64,000 nt of DNA from assembly GCA_965249005.1 (NCBI GenBank), contig CBDFLD010000012.1:1-64000 (forward strand), written 5' to 3'. Origin of the DNA: CBDFLD01 sp965249005. Its GTDB lineage: Bacteria; Acidobacteriota; UBA6911. Both the position numbers and the translations under genes were made by a program. Each line of letters begins with the position of its first letter. Position 1 is the first letter of the stretch. The notes below the pieces were generated by a model. It was not told the DNA's origin and made no database searches. It worked only from the letters and a program-made list of their open reading frames with translations. Of the stretch, positions 1 to 8,361 are shown in pieces.

Positions 1-57
1 ACCACTCTTGGAGCCGCTTTCCTTTCATTGAATTTCAACTAACAATAGCACTCACTC
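1..57. mobile_element. Right end of an IS256-family element lying mostly outside the window
   Basis: These 57 bases are identical to 1749-1805, the right end of the complete IS256-type element at 375-1805. The identity stops exactly where that element stops. A second copy of the same IS therefore ends at base 57, and host sequence resumes at 58. Its target duplication should be bases 58-65 (CAACCGTT), but the other copy lies outside the window. Confidence 0.85.
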
Positions 58-374
58 CAACCGTTGCGACGCCTGTCTATGATCCTAGCTCGCAAACGTT
101 GACCGCAGCTTTAACGGTTGCGTCTTCATTGGCGGAAGGAGACGTAGTAGAATTGGCAGTAAGTAATCCTATGGGCACTACGACCGTCTTTTTGGTTATT
201 GGCGTTACCGTAGAGCCATACCTGAACGTTACGCCCAAAAATATCTGGTTGGAAGAGGATCAAACCTGGGATCTCAAGGCAACAAAGGTGACCGTCCAAG
301 TTGGCGTCATTCCGGCACTTGTCGTTCGCCCAGTGCTTGTTTTCGATTCGTTTACGGGCTCACTAATGCCCGTT
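58..374 (+). pseudogene. Secreted Ig-like/DUF3238-like protein, copy 1, middle part (cut by IS256 on both sides)
   Basis: This is an open frame without its own start, lying between two identical IS256 copies. It encodes beta-strand-rich, Ser/Thr/Val-rich sequence like a bacterial Ig-type repeat. Removing the element at 375-1805 and one copy of the 8-bp target duplication joins codons ATG CCC GTT directly to TGG AGC at 1814 in the same frame. This piece and 1806-2728 are therefore one gene. The true N-terminus lies upstream of the window. The apparent stop near 405 is created by the IS end. Confidence 0.75.
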
Positions 375-1805
375 GAGTCAATCCCATTTTCAGTTGAAAT
401 TGGATAGCGGCTCCCGTGGTATTCACGCAATTCGTTCCTCCACGGCTTTTGAAAAGCGGGCTTTTAAGGAACGACGTAACCTCGGTAGGTGGCGATAGCC
501 ACGGACCTTCCTGAGTCTCGGCTCGATCTCGAGCAATGCCGTAGCTACCCAACGATGTAATTGGTTGCTGTTTTTCCAGTAATCCACTTTGTCGGTTCTT
601 TGTCCAAGCTGCGCATTGATGGACTCAAGACAATTCGTAGTAGAGAAACTTTCCCGGAGTTCCTCAGCCAGGCCCAACCGGTGAAGGGTGAGAGTCTCTT
701 CGAAACCCTCATCCAAGCTGGCTGCCGCTGACTGGTTCAGCAGCAATAGTTCTTTTCGGACCCTTAGAAGCGCTTTTTCTGCCTCTTTCAGGTTTGGCTT
801 TTGATAGGCATCCTGCAATCGTTTGCGAAAGGTTCCCTGTTTGCTCTTGGGTAAGTAGCACAATACATTTTCACGCTTGTGCCATCGGCAGCGCTGCACG
901 ACCGCCCGGTTGCCGAATACCGCCTGGACGGCTTTTCGCAATCCTTTGGACCCATCGATAACGCACATCAGGCCCTTGTCATGGCAAAGCCCTCTTTGTA
1001 TTAGCCCTCGGAGAAAGGCTATACACACTCGTTCATTTTCGGTACTGGCCTGCAGGAACCCCAAGATGATCTTCTCACCCTCGAGGGTCACTCCCAATCC
1101 AATCAGGATTTGCTCCGATGCAAAGCTTTTGCCGTCCAGAAAGAGAGCAACAAAATCGTATCCTGCAAGAGATCGTTCCTGCAGCTCCTTCAGTTTTCGA
1201 GCTGTCACTTGGATGGTACGGCGCGAGATGCTTGATGCTGACATGCCAAAAGCCTCCGGAACGGCCTCAGCGCACTCCCGATAATTCCGACAGGATAATC
1301 CGTTGATCACCTTCTTCAAAAGGCCCTCGTCCATATTCCTGGGTTGCTGCAACTGCCTATAGGTTCTCAACGGCGCTTCACGACCGTGGTTTGTGTCCCG
1401 GACTCGAGGAACACGGACTGGAATCTTCTGATCTGTGAGATACACTGAACCCCTTTGCGATCCCCATCGATGAAGGTTGCAATCACCGCCGGCTCGGCTA
1501 TAACGCTTCCCGGCGAGCTCGTTGACTTCATCTTCAAGGCTGTCCTGGACGGCTCTCAATCCGAGCGGTATCAATGCTTGGATCAGCTCGATACGTGCAT
1601 CAAGTTCATTGACCTGATCGTTGATTTCCGGAACCCGAGCCCCGCCTGAGGATCGTTTTTGCTTCGATGTGATGCTGTTTGGTAGAATCTTCTTCATAGT
1701 GGCTCCTTGAGAATTGGTTGACTTCGTTTTCGCTAAAAACAAAAATCTACCACTCTTGGAGCCGCTTTCCTTTCATTGAATTTCAACTAACAATAGCACT
1801 CACTC
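375..1805 (-). mobile_element. Complete IS256-family insertion sequence
   Basis: The element is 1431 bp and is flanked by the perfect 8-bp duplication TGCCCGTT (367-374 and 1806-1813), as expected for IS256. Its ends are imperfect inverted repeats. Both start GAGT and share AGTTGAAATT, followed a little inside by GGA(T/A)AGCGGCTCC. The single gene runs on the minus strand. The element interrupts the first DUF3238-like gene, and an identical copy ends at base 57. Confidence 0.9.
423..1697 (-). CDS. IS256-family (mutator) transposase
   Basis: This is a DDE transposase of the mutator/MULE type that cuts and joins the surrounding IS. The ATG at 1697 is preferred because AAGGAG lies just upstream; the frame is open to 1742. 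The catalytic acidic residues lie in FLDGKSF (about residue 195), VIDGSKGLRKA (about 255) and the late TTNCLESIN segment. RCRWHKREN is the usual RCxxHKxxN-type motif between the second D and the E. About 424 residues is normal for the family. The gene appears intact. Confidence 0.93.
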   Translation of the reverse strand: MKKILPNSITSKQKRSSGGARVPEINDQVNELDARIELIQALIPLGLRAVQDSLEDEVNELAGKRYSRAGGDCNLHRWGSQRGSVYLTDQKIPVRVPRVRDTNHGREAPLRTYRQLQQPRNMDEGLLKKVINGLSCRNYRECAEAVPEAFGMSASSISRRTIQVTARKLKELQERSLAGYDFVALFLDGKSFASEQILIGLGVTLEGEKIILGFLQASTENERVCIAFLRGLIQRGLCHDKGLMCVIDGSKGLRKAVQAVFGNRAVVQRCRWHKRENVLCYLPKSKQGTFRKRLQDAYQKPNLKEAEKALLRVRKELLLLNQSAAASLDEGFEETLTLHRLGLAEELRESFSTTNCLESINAQLGQRTDKVDYWKNSNQLHRWVATALLEIEPRLRKVRGYRHLPRLRRSLKARFSKAVEERIA

Positions 1806-2728
1806 TGCCCGTTTGGAGCTTTACGTTAGTACTCACGCCGTTTTTTTTGATCGAAGTGACAGATGCAGATCAAACGACCTGGTCAATCTCACCATCAGGT
1901 TCGCCGACATTTCGCTATAGAGACTTGCAAACGGAAGTAGAATCCGACTCGACAACAGGGGATATCGCACGCGTTGTAGGAAAACAGGCTGGGGCAGCAG
2001 TTGCTGTTGCAACAGACCCAACTACCGAAAATGGTACTGCGACGGCTGACGTGACAGTTGTAGCACCAGCACCCGGATCAAACACACGGTTTACGGTCAG
2101 CCTGACTAATTTTATCAAAATGAACAACGCTATAGCTCCATCGAGCATTTGTTTCACGGGAATAGTACCTCGAACTCTTTCCTACAAGGGGGACGACCGA
2201 CCGTTTGATCCAAACTCAAATGCGTTTAGGACGAGGACGATTGTTACCATAGACACTGATCCCGCGATAGCGCCGACAGGCCAATTAGGCGGGGCTCAAA
2301 AACTGACCGGCATAACAAAATCATACGCGCGCTACAATTCGTTAGATGCCAACGGGGACCTTACCCCAGCGGCGCTGGCGGACACGACTGAAGAAGATTG
2401 TTCTTTGCTCCATCAGACAGGTCAAGAAGGCAGTGATGGGTTTCATGGTGAGGTTGAAAGGTTATCGCCGACACAGGTAGAGGTTCGTCTACACGGTTTC
2501 GCTTCCAATCCACTGGCTGCGATTCAATGTTCGATCGATTGGAACATCACTGTATGGGTTGATACGTCTTCGGGTCAATACACTTATTCGGGGACTCATG
2601 ATGTGTTTCCGTCATACGAATTAGCAATCAGCGGTGTTAATGTGTACACTGCTTTAGAGGACTTTTCATTTGGTCTCTGTGGTATATTTCCGGATGTCAC
2701 CCCATCAGGAAATGGCCCTCTTCCGTAG
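1806..2728 (+). pseudogene. Secreted protein with DUF3238-like C-terminal domain, copy 1 (3' part)
   Basis: This is the downstream half of the gene interrupted by the IS256 at 375-1805. It begins with Ig-like sequence ending in a Thr/Val-rich strand near 2070. A domain follows with the hallmarks of DUF3238: an N-terminal block starting YKGDDRPFDP, an NPLA turn, an IDWNITVWVD strand and the late motif GTHDVFPSYELAISG. DUF3238 is from memory of the family pattern; a related secreted beta-sandwich is the alternative. The stop lies 21 bp before the HEAT-protein gene, so the pair is probably one transcript. Copies 2 and 3 are at 8676 and 14799. Confidence 0.65.
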
Positions 2729-2749
2729 CATAGAAAAAGGACATCAACG

Positions 2750-3571
2750 ATGATGACAAAAGAGATTATATGGATGTTCCTTCTGGCGCCGCTGCTCGGT
2801 TTGGCGCAGAACTCGAGCGTTTCCTTAAGCGATGCGGCGCAGAATCTAAGGCATGCCGACGTCGAACAACGACGCCTAGCCCTTAGGGAGATAGCCACTG
2901 TATTGCCTGAGCGGCAGTGGAGTTTGGATGAGACACTGGCAGAGGCGCTCTTAGACGCCCTGCACGATAGTGACACAGAGGTCAGGGAGATTGTGGCGCG
3001 TGCCCTTGTCTCTGTAAGCGTCATGAATCAAGACAGTGCCAACGCCCTATACTCGGCAATTCCACGATTGCTGAACAGGCTTAAGGACCCAGACTCTAAA
3101 GTGCGAAGAAATATTGTAAAGCTTGTTGGAGTTGTTGCGATGACGCAGCGACCAATATTTCTAGGTCTCGAAGAAAAACTGCGACCTTTGATAAAGGATC
3201 CAGATCCAGCAGTACGGCGCGCGGCAATCGACTCACTGTCAGTGCAATTTGTGAACTCAGATGCTTTTCAAGAAGATCTGGTGAGAGTATTGACGCAGGA
3301 CAAATCAGGATCAGTTCGCCTCGGGGCCGCGCGTGCAATCGGTCAACTTCGAGGTACAGCAAACGTATCCGCGATCGCTGCCCTCATACAGTCTCTCGAT
3401 GATCCAAGCGTGGCCATACGCCACAGCACCGTTGGCGCGCTCGGAAAGATCGGTTCCAGTGCCTATAGCGCCATACCACATCTCGAAGAGATGATCGATG
3501 AGACCAAGGAATCGGATTCGCTGCACCACAGGGCAGCAGATGCATTGAGAAGGATTCAGGATGTGCAGTAG
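2750..3571 (+). CDS. Exported HEAT-repeat protein, copy 1
   Basis: The 273-residue protein has a signal peptide at about residues 1-19 (charged MMTKE start, hydrophobic core, cleavage near GLAQ). Five or six HEAT/armadillo-type helical repeats follow, marked by recurring LxDxDxxVR and AxxALxxI patterns such as KDPDSKVRR and DDPSVAIRH. Such repeats normally form protein-binding solenoids, here outside the cytoplasm. It follows the DUF3238-like gene after 21 bp. Its first 108 residues match copy 2, while its later half is closer to copy 3, including a long identical run from KSGSVRLG onward. No partner or function is known. Confidence 0.85.
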   Translation: MMTKEIIWMFLLAPLLGLAQNSSVSLSDAAQNLRHADVEQRRLALREIATVLPERQWSLDETLAEALLDALHDSDTEVREIVARALVSVSVMNQDSANALYSAIPRLLNRLKDPDSKVRRNIVKLVGVVAMTQRPIFLGLEEKLRPLIKDPDPAVRRAAIDSLSVQFVNSDAFQEDLVRVLTQDKSGSVRLGAARAIGQLRGTANVSAIAALIQSLDDPSVAIRHSTVGALGKIGSSAYSAIPHLEEMIDETKESDSLHHRAADALRRIQDVQ

Positions 3572-3735
3572 GGCCTCATCGATGAGGACCTATCGTAAAA
3601 AGACGACACCACCAAGGCAGTTGCCAATACGACGAGTCGTGGGAAGCTTGTCCAATCGACTCTTCAGGATGGACCCGTAGGGAGCTTCCACAACACCCGC
3701 ACATGCCCAAAAGAAAACGGGATGCCGAGACTTAG
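3572..3735. repeat. Conserved sequence downstream of the HEAT gene, copy 1
   Basis: These 164 bases recur almost unchanged after HEAT copy 3 (16169-16331) and in diverged form after copy 2 (11937-12080). They mark the right part of the duplicated unit. In copy 1 the match stops at TTAG (3732-3735), where an IS5-type end begins. Confidence 0.8.
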
Positions 3736-3775
3736 CAGGATGCTGAAAAACTCCAACTAAATCGGTTTTTGTGCT
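3736..3775. mobile_element. Orphan end of an IS5-family element
   Basis: About 40 bases starting CAGGATGCTGAAAAACTCC match, with one or two changes, the left end of the complete IS5-type element at 25551. The match is preceded by TTAG, which fits the YTAR target preference. No transposase follows, so the rest of the element was lost by deletion. The deletion joined this end to the phage remnant. Confidence 0.75.
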
Positions 3776-3853
3776 TTAGACATTAGACTTGCGAATAGAA
3801 GACTTTTCCGTAGAGCGTTCCCGGTGTTGCCCTCGTGGATCGCATCTCGACCT

Positions 3854-4753
3854 TCAAGCTTGTGAAAAATCGAATCCTTTGGAAACGCAATTCGAACCTG
3901 TTCTTGTTGAAATGTTGCGCATAATCCAAGACATCCCGATCGAAATTCGATGTCTGGGCCGTGCCGCCATCGATGGTGACAAATCCCAGCCCCAGGCCAC
4001 CGGATCTTGATTTGGCATCTCTTCCTGCACACAGTTTTGAATGGCATCGATCCCAAAGGGGTTGCCCTCATCATCGGTGGCCTCAGCCAAGTAGAGTTCC
4101 CGAAACACGGAATCGGGCAGCTGGCGCTTGGCGTCCTCGATCTCACTTTGAACCAGCACCCCCGCTTCAATCGCGTCGTGGGCCGTGATCCGGTGATAGG
4201 CCATGTCCGCCTCGCCCGTCTCCGCTCGTCTTGCCAGCCGGTAAAACCAGTTCTTGCGCCCCCTGACGTTTCCGATGCAACGCACCGGTCCTCTTGTTGC
4301 TGTCAGCGTGGATCTGACCGCATGCCAGGCTTCTTCCCGCATGCGGCTGGCCTCGTCCAGCACGGCGGCGTACACGTCCTCCCCATACAGGTTGTCCGGC
4401 TTCTCGCCTGACTTGAACCAGATCGTCGCCCCGTTGGGAAGGGCAATCGATAGCTCCGTGTCGTTCGGGCGCTGCACGTCGATTGACATGGATCTGCACA
4501 AACGCCTGTAGGCAATCTTGGCCTGAGGGTAGACCGGAGCCACCCACCAGTAGTGGCGACCTGGACGGCCCTTGGACCAGGCCTGCTCTGCCAGCCAGGC
4601 AATGCAGCCGTGAGTCTTTCCCGATTTGGTAGAAGCCTCGACGATGCCATAGCGAGCCGTGTGAAAGATGGCCTCCCGTTGCTTGGCGTACAGTGGGGGC
4701 CTCTTGAATGTGTAATGAATCGTCTTTGCATCGATGCCGACTGCCATGCTCAT
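3854..4753 (-). pseudogene. Phage terminase large subunit, C-terminally truncated
   Basis: This is the ATPase part of a DNA-packaging terminase (Terminase_6/GpA type). It has a Walker A-like ASTKSGKTHG at about residue 42 and a Walker B AAVLDEAS near residue 130. The following CIGNVRGRKNWFYRL segment is typical of the coupling region. The frame loses family resemblance just after AWGWDL (about residue 255), where the RNase-H-like nuclease domain should start. It ends next to an orphan IS5 end at 3736. The start overlaps the small subunit stop (TGATG), as is usual in terminase operons. It is probably inactive. Confidence 0.8.
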
Positions 4754-5133
4754 CAGCGGTTGAGATTCTCCTTGCTCTCCCCCAGATCAAGAGTCACCAC
4801 CACTGGGCCTCCGTCTTTCCCGTGATGCTCCAGTGCCATGCGATCTCCGTAGACTTGAGGCCTGCGTCGGCTCAGGAACCAGCGGGCGGTTTGCATGTCT
4901 CCGTCCAGCGCCGCCTTGGTAACAGCCAGCTCAATGCCGTCTATGGCCTCTTCGATAGCAGCGTCCCACTGGGCACGGAACAAATCGTCCTTGTCCCGTC
5001 GTTGGTAGACCGTGGAGCGTCCTACTCCTGCGTCCTTGCAGGCTTGGCTAACGTTGGCGAATTCTGACAACGACTCTAACAATCGGGACTCCCATTTTCG
5101 GACGCGAGTCCCTTTACGCGCGCGCGTAGGCAT
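4753..5133 (-). CDS. Phage terminase small subunit-like protein
   Basis: The 126-residue protein has a basic N-terminus (start chosen at MPTRARKGTR). A helix-turn-helix follows, built around NVSQACKDAGVGRSTVYQRR, as in small terminase subunits that recognise the packaging site. The later part, with ARWFLSRRRPQVYGDR, is typical of phage HTH terminase proteins. Its stop overlaps the start of the large subunit, which supports the role. It looks intact. Confidence 0.75.
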   Translation of the reverse strand: MPTRARKGTRVRKWESRLLESLSEFANVSQACKDAGVGRSTVYQRRDKDDLFRAQWDAAIEEAIDGIELAVTKAALDGDMQTARWFLSRRRPQVYGDRMALEHHGKDGGPVVVTLDLGESKENLNR

Positions 5134-5159
5134 TGTCCTACTTGTGCAGCCGTTTCCTC

Positions 5160-5699
5160 TCATTTGTGCTTGGTCTCTGGCGGCGAGAGCGCCCGGTCCC
5201 CGAACCACCATAGCGCCGCTGTGGAGGCGGCAAACACGACCGAGTAGACAATGTAGGACAGCAAGCCCACCACCGCTTCGGGAGAGAGAAAATCAAGGGC
5301 ACTGGATTCTCCCCGCAACAGGCCGGTCAAGCCGACCCACATCCACAGCACCAGAGCCGCCAGCACCAGGGTGAGCATCGGCCTCCACAGACTGCGCACA
5401 TTGAGCACCCATCCCGACAATCGCTCCGACCCTACGACGGCTTGATCCATCCGCATCGACTGCCGCAATGCCGACCAGGATCCCGTCTCCCGCACGATCT
5501 GAAGTTCCGATTCCGTCTCGCTGGCGCGGGCCTGTGCTTGCAGCTCTAGAAGCTCTTTCTCATGCTTCCAGATCTTCTGTTGCCACTGCTGCCGCTGGCG
5601 TTCCTGAAGAAACTTCGAGCCGATTCCCAGCACCGCCCCCAGAAAACCGCCTCCGGCCAATCCCGTCATGGCCGACGTAGCCGCTCCTAGCCAATCCAT
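5160..5699 (-). CDS. Phage membrane protein, holin-like by position
   Basis: The protein has about 179 residues. It starts with a Gly/Ala-rich hydrophobic stretch (MDWLGAATSAMTG and on). A charged Gln/Glu-rich coiled coil (residues 35-85) follows, then two strong transmembrane segments (about 110-130 and 145-165). The start at 5699 overlaps the end of the M15 endolysin gene by 13 bases. Its place between endolysin and terminase suggests a holin or other lysis helper, but no family-specific motif proves this. Confidence 0.6.
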   Translation of the reverse strand: MDWLGAATSAMTGLAGGGFLGAVLGIGSKFLQERQRQQWQQKIWKHEKELLELQAQARASETESELQIVRETGSWSALRQSMRMDQAVVGSERLSGWVLNVRSLWRPMLTLVLAALVLWMWVGLTGLLRGESSALDFLSPEAVVGLLSYIVYSVVFAASTAALWWFGDRALSPPETKHK

Positions 5700-6094
5700 T
5701 GCTCTTTGCTCCTTTGACCCCCGAACCACAGGGCATGACCGGGCCGGGTGTCGATATGCAGAAACGTCTGATACTTGCCCATGCCGGTGAATCCCACCTC
5801 GGCGGCTGCTTCGGCCAACTCGCACCGATTCAGGCCAGACAGCGCGATGTCGAAGGCGTCGCCTGCCTTGTGGCGCGACAGCGGAGCTCCGCCCACCCGG
5901 GCATTGTGGATCGGGTCGCGGTAGGCGGAGGTGATAAACAAGGGCTTGCCGATGAGCTCACGCAGCCGCTCCAGCATGTCGCCGGCCGAGCGGATCGTGC
6001 ACACCGACCCATCGCCGCGGCTGGCCAGCTCCCAGGGCTTGAAGTGCTCCCAGGGCCAATTCCGCAGATCCATCTCCCGCCAGTGGGGAGCCAT
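5687..6094 (-). CDS. Peptidase M15A-type phage endolysin
   Basis: This is a zinc D-Ala-D-Ala or L-Ala-D-Glu peptidase domain of about 135 residues. The zinc-site motifs are visible: SRHKAGDAFDI (first His and Asp) near residue 75 and FLHIDTRPG (last His) near residue 115. It has no signal peptide, so it would need a holin. Two small membrane proteins next to it fit that idea. The start is set at MAPHWREMDL; an upstream extension is possible. The role is cleavage of host peptidoglycan at lysis. Confidence 0.85.
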   Translation of the reverse strand: MAPHWREMDLRNWPWEHFKPWELASRGDGSVCTIRSAGDMLERLRELIGKPLFITSAYRDPIHNARVGGAPLSRHKAGDAFDIALSGLNRCELAEAAAEVGFTGMGKYQTFLHIDTRPGHALWFGGQRSKEQWIG

Positions 6095-6111
6095 GATCCG
6101 CTCGATCACGT

Positions 6112-6234
6112 CAGCAGCCAGCCCAACACAAAGCCAATGGCCAGAGACCAGGTCACCGCAGCCCACTTACGGGCCCGGAAATCGCCCGGCTCCAGATCCA
6201 GCAACCACTCATAGAATCGAGTCACAGGTTTCAT
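6112..6234 (-). CDS. 40-residue phage-type single-span membrane protein
   Basis: This short frame begins ATG AAA CCT and encodes MKPVTRFYEWLLDLEP, then a basic stretch and one hydrophobic helix ending FVLGGC. It sits between the M15 endolysin and the coiled-coil membrane protein, with only a few bases on either side. The Cys at the very end and the small size recall accessory lysis peptides, but the assignment is positional. Confidence 0.5.
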
Positions 6235-6237
6235 TGT

Positions 6238-6519
6238 TTAGCTCGTCCCCCAGTTCTTGCTCCGTTCTTCGAGTACGGCGATTTTGATCCGGATCGCATG
6301 CAACTCATCCTTCATCTCACGCAAACAATCCAACATGGAGCCGTCGCTTTTGGAGTGTCGCTCCAGGTCCCCGCGTATCTTTTCCACCTGCGCCTCCATC
6401 TCCTTGCGCCAGGTGATCGTCACCACAACCCCAGGGCGGATGAAGCGCCAGTAGAAGCTGAACACGAGCGTAAGCATTCCGCCCACAGTGGCGAGCTCTT
6501 TGAGAATGTAATCAGTCAT
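6238..6519 (-). CDS. Small phage protein: one membrane helix plus coiled coil
   Basis: The protein has 93 residues. A transmembrane segment lies at about residues 10-30 (ATVGGMLTLVFSFYW). A charged heptad-like coiled coil runs through residues 40-88 (EAQVEKIRGDLERHSK onward). The layout of an N-terminal anchor and long coil resembles Rz-like spanins or holin-associated proteins in lysis cassettes. It is the next gene upstream of the lysis genes on the same strand. Confidence 0.6.
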   Translation of the reverse strand: MTDYILKELATVGGMLTLVFSFYWRFIRPGVVVTITWRKEMEAQVEKIRGDLERHSKSDGSMLDCLREMKDELHAIRIKIAVLEERSKNWGTS

Positions 6520-6532
6520 TGAGCAGACCGGC

Positions 6533-6760
6533 TCATCCCACCTTCCTTCTGTCTCCGACGGGACGTCGCTGCATTACCACCGGCCCGCCGGATCCGGACT
6601 GCGCGATCCTCAATTCGTAAAGGCCGCACCCCACCATTACGATCCGCCGGTCCGTGACGCGGACGGCATGACCGCCGTCGATCAGGCACTTGACAAGGCT
6701 CTGCGACCGCGTTCGACGGATCTGCCCGTCGCGCTGGACGATCTCGACTGGTTTAGACAC
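6533..6760 (-). CDS. Hypothetical phage-region protein
   Basis: The frame gives about 75 residues from a GTG start (VSKPVEIVQRDGQIRRT). The open frame extends to 6907 but looks non-coding upstream. The sequence is basic, with a beta-rich middle (AVRVTDRRIVMVGCGLYELRI). No family is recognised. It is included because it is spaced as one operon with the lysis genes. The start is uncertain. Confidence 0.4.
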   Translation of the reverse strand: MSKPVEIVQRDGQIRRTRSQSLVKCLIDGGHAVRVTDRRIVMVGCGLYELRIAQSGSGGPVVMQRRPVGDRRKVG

Positions 6761-6907
6761 ACTGGTAGTGTTTAAGCCTTTGGAAAGGACCCGCGATAAA
6801 GGCCGGGTGGCGCCTGTTACTATTAGGCCGCGCTTGTTTGGAAGACACAACCGCGGCCAGAATGACCACGGTACGGTTGCCGGTGGGTCAGTAAGAGAAT
6901 GCCACAA

Positions 6908-7087
6908 TCAGGCGACAGGATTCAAGTCAAGTTTCTCATCCCTGTACTCTCGCTGAATGGTGCGGATGCGATCTTGTGGGCAACAATTCAAGATGATCCG
7001 CTTGATATTAGATAACTTACCCTCATTCCTCATCGCCTGAATCTCCTTGGCCGCTGCCAGGATGTCCGGGTCAAAGCTCTGCTTCAC
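6908..7087 (-). CDS. 59-residue protein with strong ribosome-binding site
   Basis: A GTG start at 7087 is preceded by AGGAGT at a good distance. The product starts VKQSFDPDILAAAKEI and is mostly helical and charged, with two adjacent cysteines (ILNCCPQDRI). The frame ends at 6908. No family is recognised. It lies between the SLATT/proline-rich pair and the phage genes, all on the minus strand. A small regulator or antitoxin-like protein is possible but unproven. Confidence 0.45.
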   Translation of the reverse strand: MKQSFDPDILAAAKEIQAMRNEGKLSNIKRIILNCCPQDRIRTIQREYRDEKLDLNPVA

Positions 7088-7125
7088 TCTTTTACTCCTG
7101 CAATCGATTATACCAGAGTGAGTTT

Positions 7126-7248
7126 TTAGTCTTTTTTGGGTGGTGGAGGAGGTGGCGGTGGCGGCGCTGGTCTTGGGGGCCGGGGCGGGTTTCCCTTGTC
7201 TTCAATCCCACTGCTGTCAGATGGCGAATTCCTGTTTGATGACATCAT
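7126..7248 (-). CDS. Proline-rich 40-residue micro-protein overlapping the SLATT gene
   Basis: The frame starts at paired ATG ATG codons inside the end of the SLATT-like gene and reads on for 40 codons. The product starts MMSSNRNSPSDSSGIEDKG and ends in a run of nine prolines followed by KKD. The overlap with the upstream gene and the low-complexity tail suggest translational coupling and a disordered tail. The same DNA read on the plus strand gives a Gly-rich frame, which is a shadow. Confidence 0.5.
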   Translation of the reverse strand: MMSSNRNSPSDSSGIEDKGNPPRPPRPAPPPPPPPPPKKD

Positions 7249-7810
7249 ACGCCTCTGCCGCGCACTCCTCGTTCAAAGCATCGTTGTTGGGTATACCAGC
7301 GCTTTCCGGCTTCGACGTTACACGATTCATCTCTTTACATAGATCTTCCCACTTCCGCCTTGCTTCAGCATCATCCAAGGTTTCCAGGCTAAGCCACAAG
7401 GCACGTGCGTCTGTTTCGAGTTCCCTGCACCGTTCACCGACACCCCTGGCAACGATCAGTTTTTGAGAGAAATTGTTGACCAGCATCCAGCACGCCAAGA
7501 TGGCAATCACTGCGTTGGCGACAAGCTCAACCTGCGGGGGAAACAGTTGCAACAGAGACACGACCGCACTGGTGGCAGCAAAGGCAATAACGGCCGTCCC
7601 AAGTCTGTGTTTCCTTGCCAAGCCAGAGGCGAGCTTGTTGTAATACCGAGCAAGCCGCTCCAAGTCCAGTACCAAGCCCCATACATGGTTTTGGGGATCA
7701 CTCTTTTTTCGAAAGCGCGAAACTTCACAATTTGTGGGTTGCGACAATCTGCGCTTTTTCGTTCTTAGTAGGATAGAGCTGTTGCGAACAAACCGCGTCG
7801 CGCCACGCAC
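7217..7810 (-). CDS. SLATT-like two-helix membrane protein
   Basis: The first residues (up to about 40) may not be translated: the start is a GTG at 7810 with a weak G-rich leader. The body begins LDLERLARYYNKLA, a helix typical of SLATT proteins. Two transmembrane helices follow (about residues 70-88 and 95-113). A C-terminal cytosolic helical pair contains RCRELETDARALW. SLATT proteins are proposed membrane-pore effectors in nucleotide-triggered phage defence. No cyclase or sensor gene is visible here. The call rests on topology and remembered pattern, not a search. Confidence 0.55.
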   Translation of the reverse strand: MRGATRFVRNSSILLRTKKRRLSQPTNCEVSRFRKKSDPQNHVWGLVLDLERLARYYNKLASGLARKHRLGTAVIAFAATSAVVSLLQLFPPQVELVANAVIAILACWMLVNNFSQKLIVARGVGERCRELETDARALWLSLETLDDAEARRKWEDLCKEMNRVTSKPESAGIPNNDALNEECAAEAYDVIKQEFAI

Positions 7811-7869
7811 CCCCCACTCCCCCCCGTTAGGCCTGCACGTCTTTGCCGGTTTTTAGAGGAGGGGTAATC

Positions 7870-8262
7870 GTGTCCCGTAAAGAAAGGGAGTTGCTATTGG
7901 CCTTGGACGCTGTGCTTTTGGAACACCCGCGAATTCAGCTGTCGCGGCTTGCGCGCAAACTGGGGGTAGAGCGTCATTGGATCGAGCGGGCAGTGAGAAA
8001 GGTCAAACGTCAGTCGTTTCAGAAGTTACAGCAAGAGTATGTGCTTCGCAAGGCGTTGCACCTTTTATCAGGACGCACCGATCAGAGTATTAAAGAGATC
8101 GCGTATGATCTTGACTATCAGTGGCCTGAAGACTTTTCCCGCTTCATCAAGCGCGCCACCGGCCATACGCCCTCTGAAATCAGAAACCAAAGCAGGGTCT
8201 TGGGGGGAACGACGCCGCCTCGTCTCAAGAAAAAACGTCAATGTTCCGCAAATGCCAGGTGA
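7870..8262 (+). CDS. AraC-type DNA-binding protein without ligand domain
   Basis: The GTG at 7870 follows GAGGAGGGG and is the likely start. The 130-residue product has two helix-turn-helix units. The first is around LSRLARKLGVERHW. The second is around SIKEIAYDLDYQWPEDFSRF and ends in the usual TGHTPSEIR of AraC/XylS proteins. No effector-binding domain is present, so it resembles short AraC regulators. It is read towards the secreted-protein fragment at 8362, its possible target, and away from the SLATT gene. Confidence 0.8.
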   Translation: MSRKERELLLALDAVLLEHPRIQLSRLARKLGVERHWIERAVRKVKRQSFQKLQQEYVLRKALHLLSGRTDQSIKEIAYDLDYQWPEDFSRFIKRATGHTPSEIRNQSRVLGGTTPPRLKKKRQCSANAR

Positions 8263-8361
8263 ATCCACTTGACGCGTTTCGTACGTAGCCGCATATTTCG
8301 TTCATCAACCCCCTGCAACCTTCGTCACAGTGCCCGTCGCCGGGCGTGGAAGGAATAGATC

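Noticed and set aside
7136..7342. Gly-rich plus-strand frame starting with many glycines
   Set aside because: It is the reverse strand of the poly-proline micro-ORF and has no other support.
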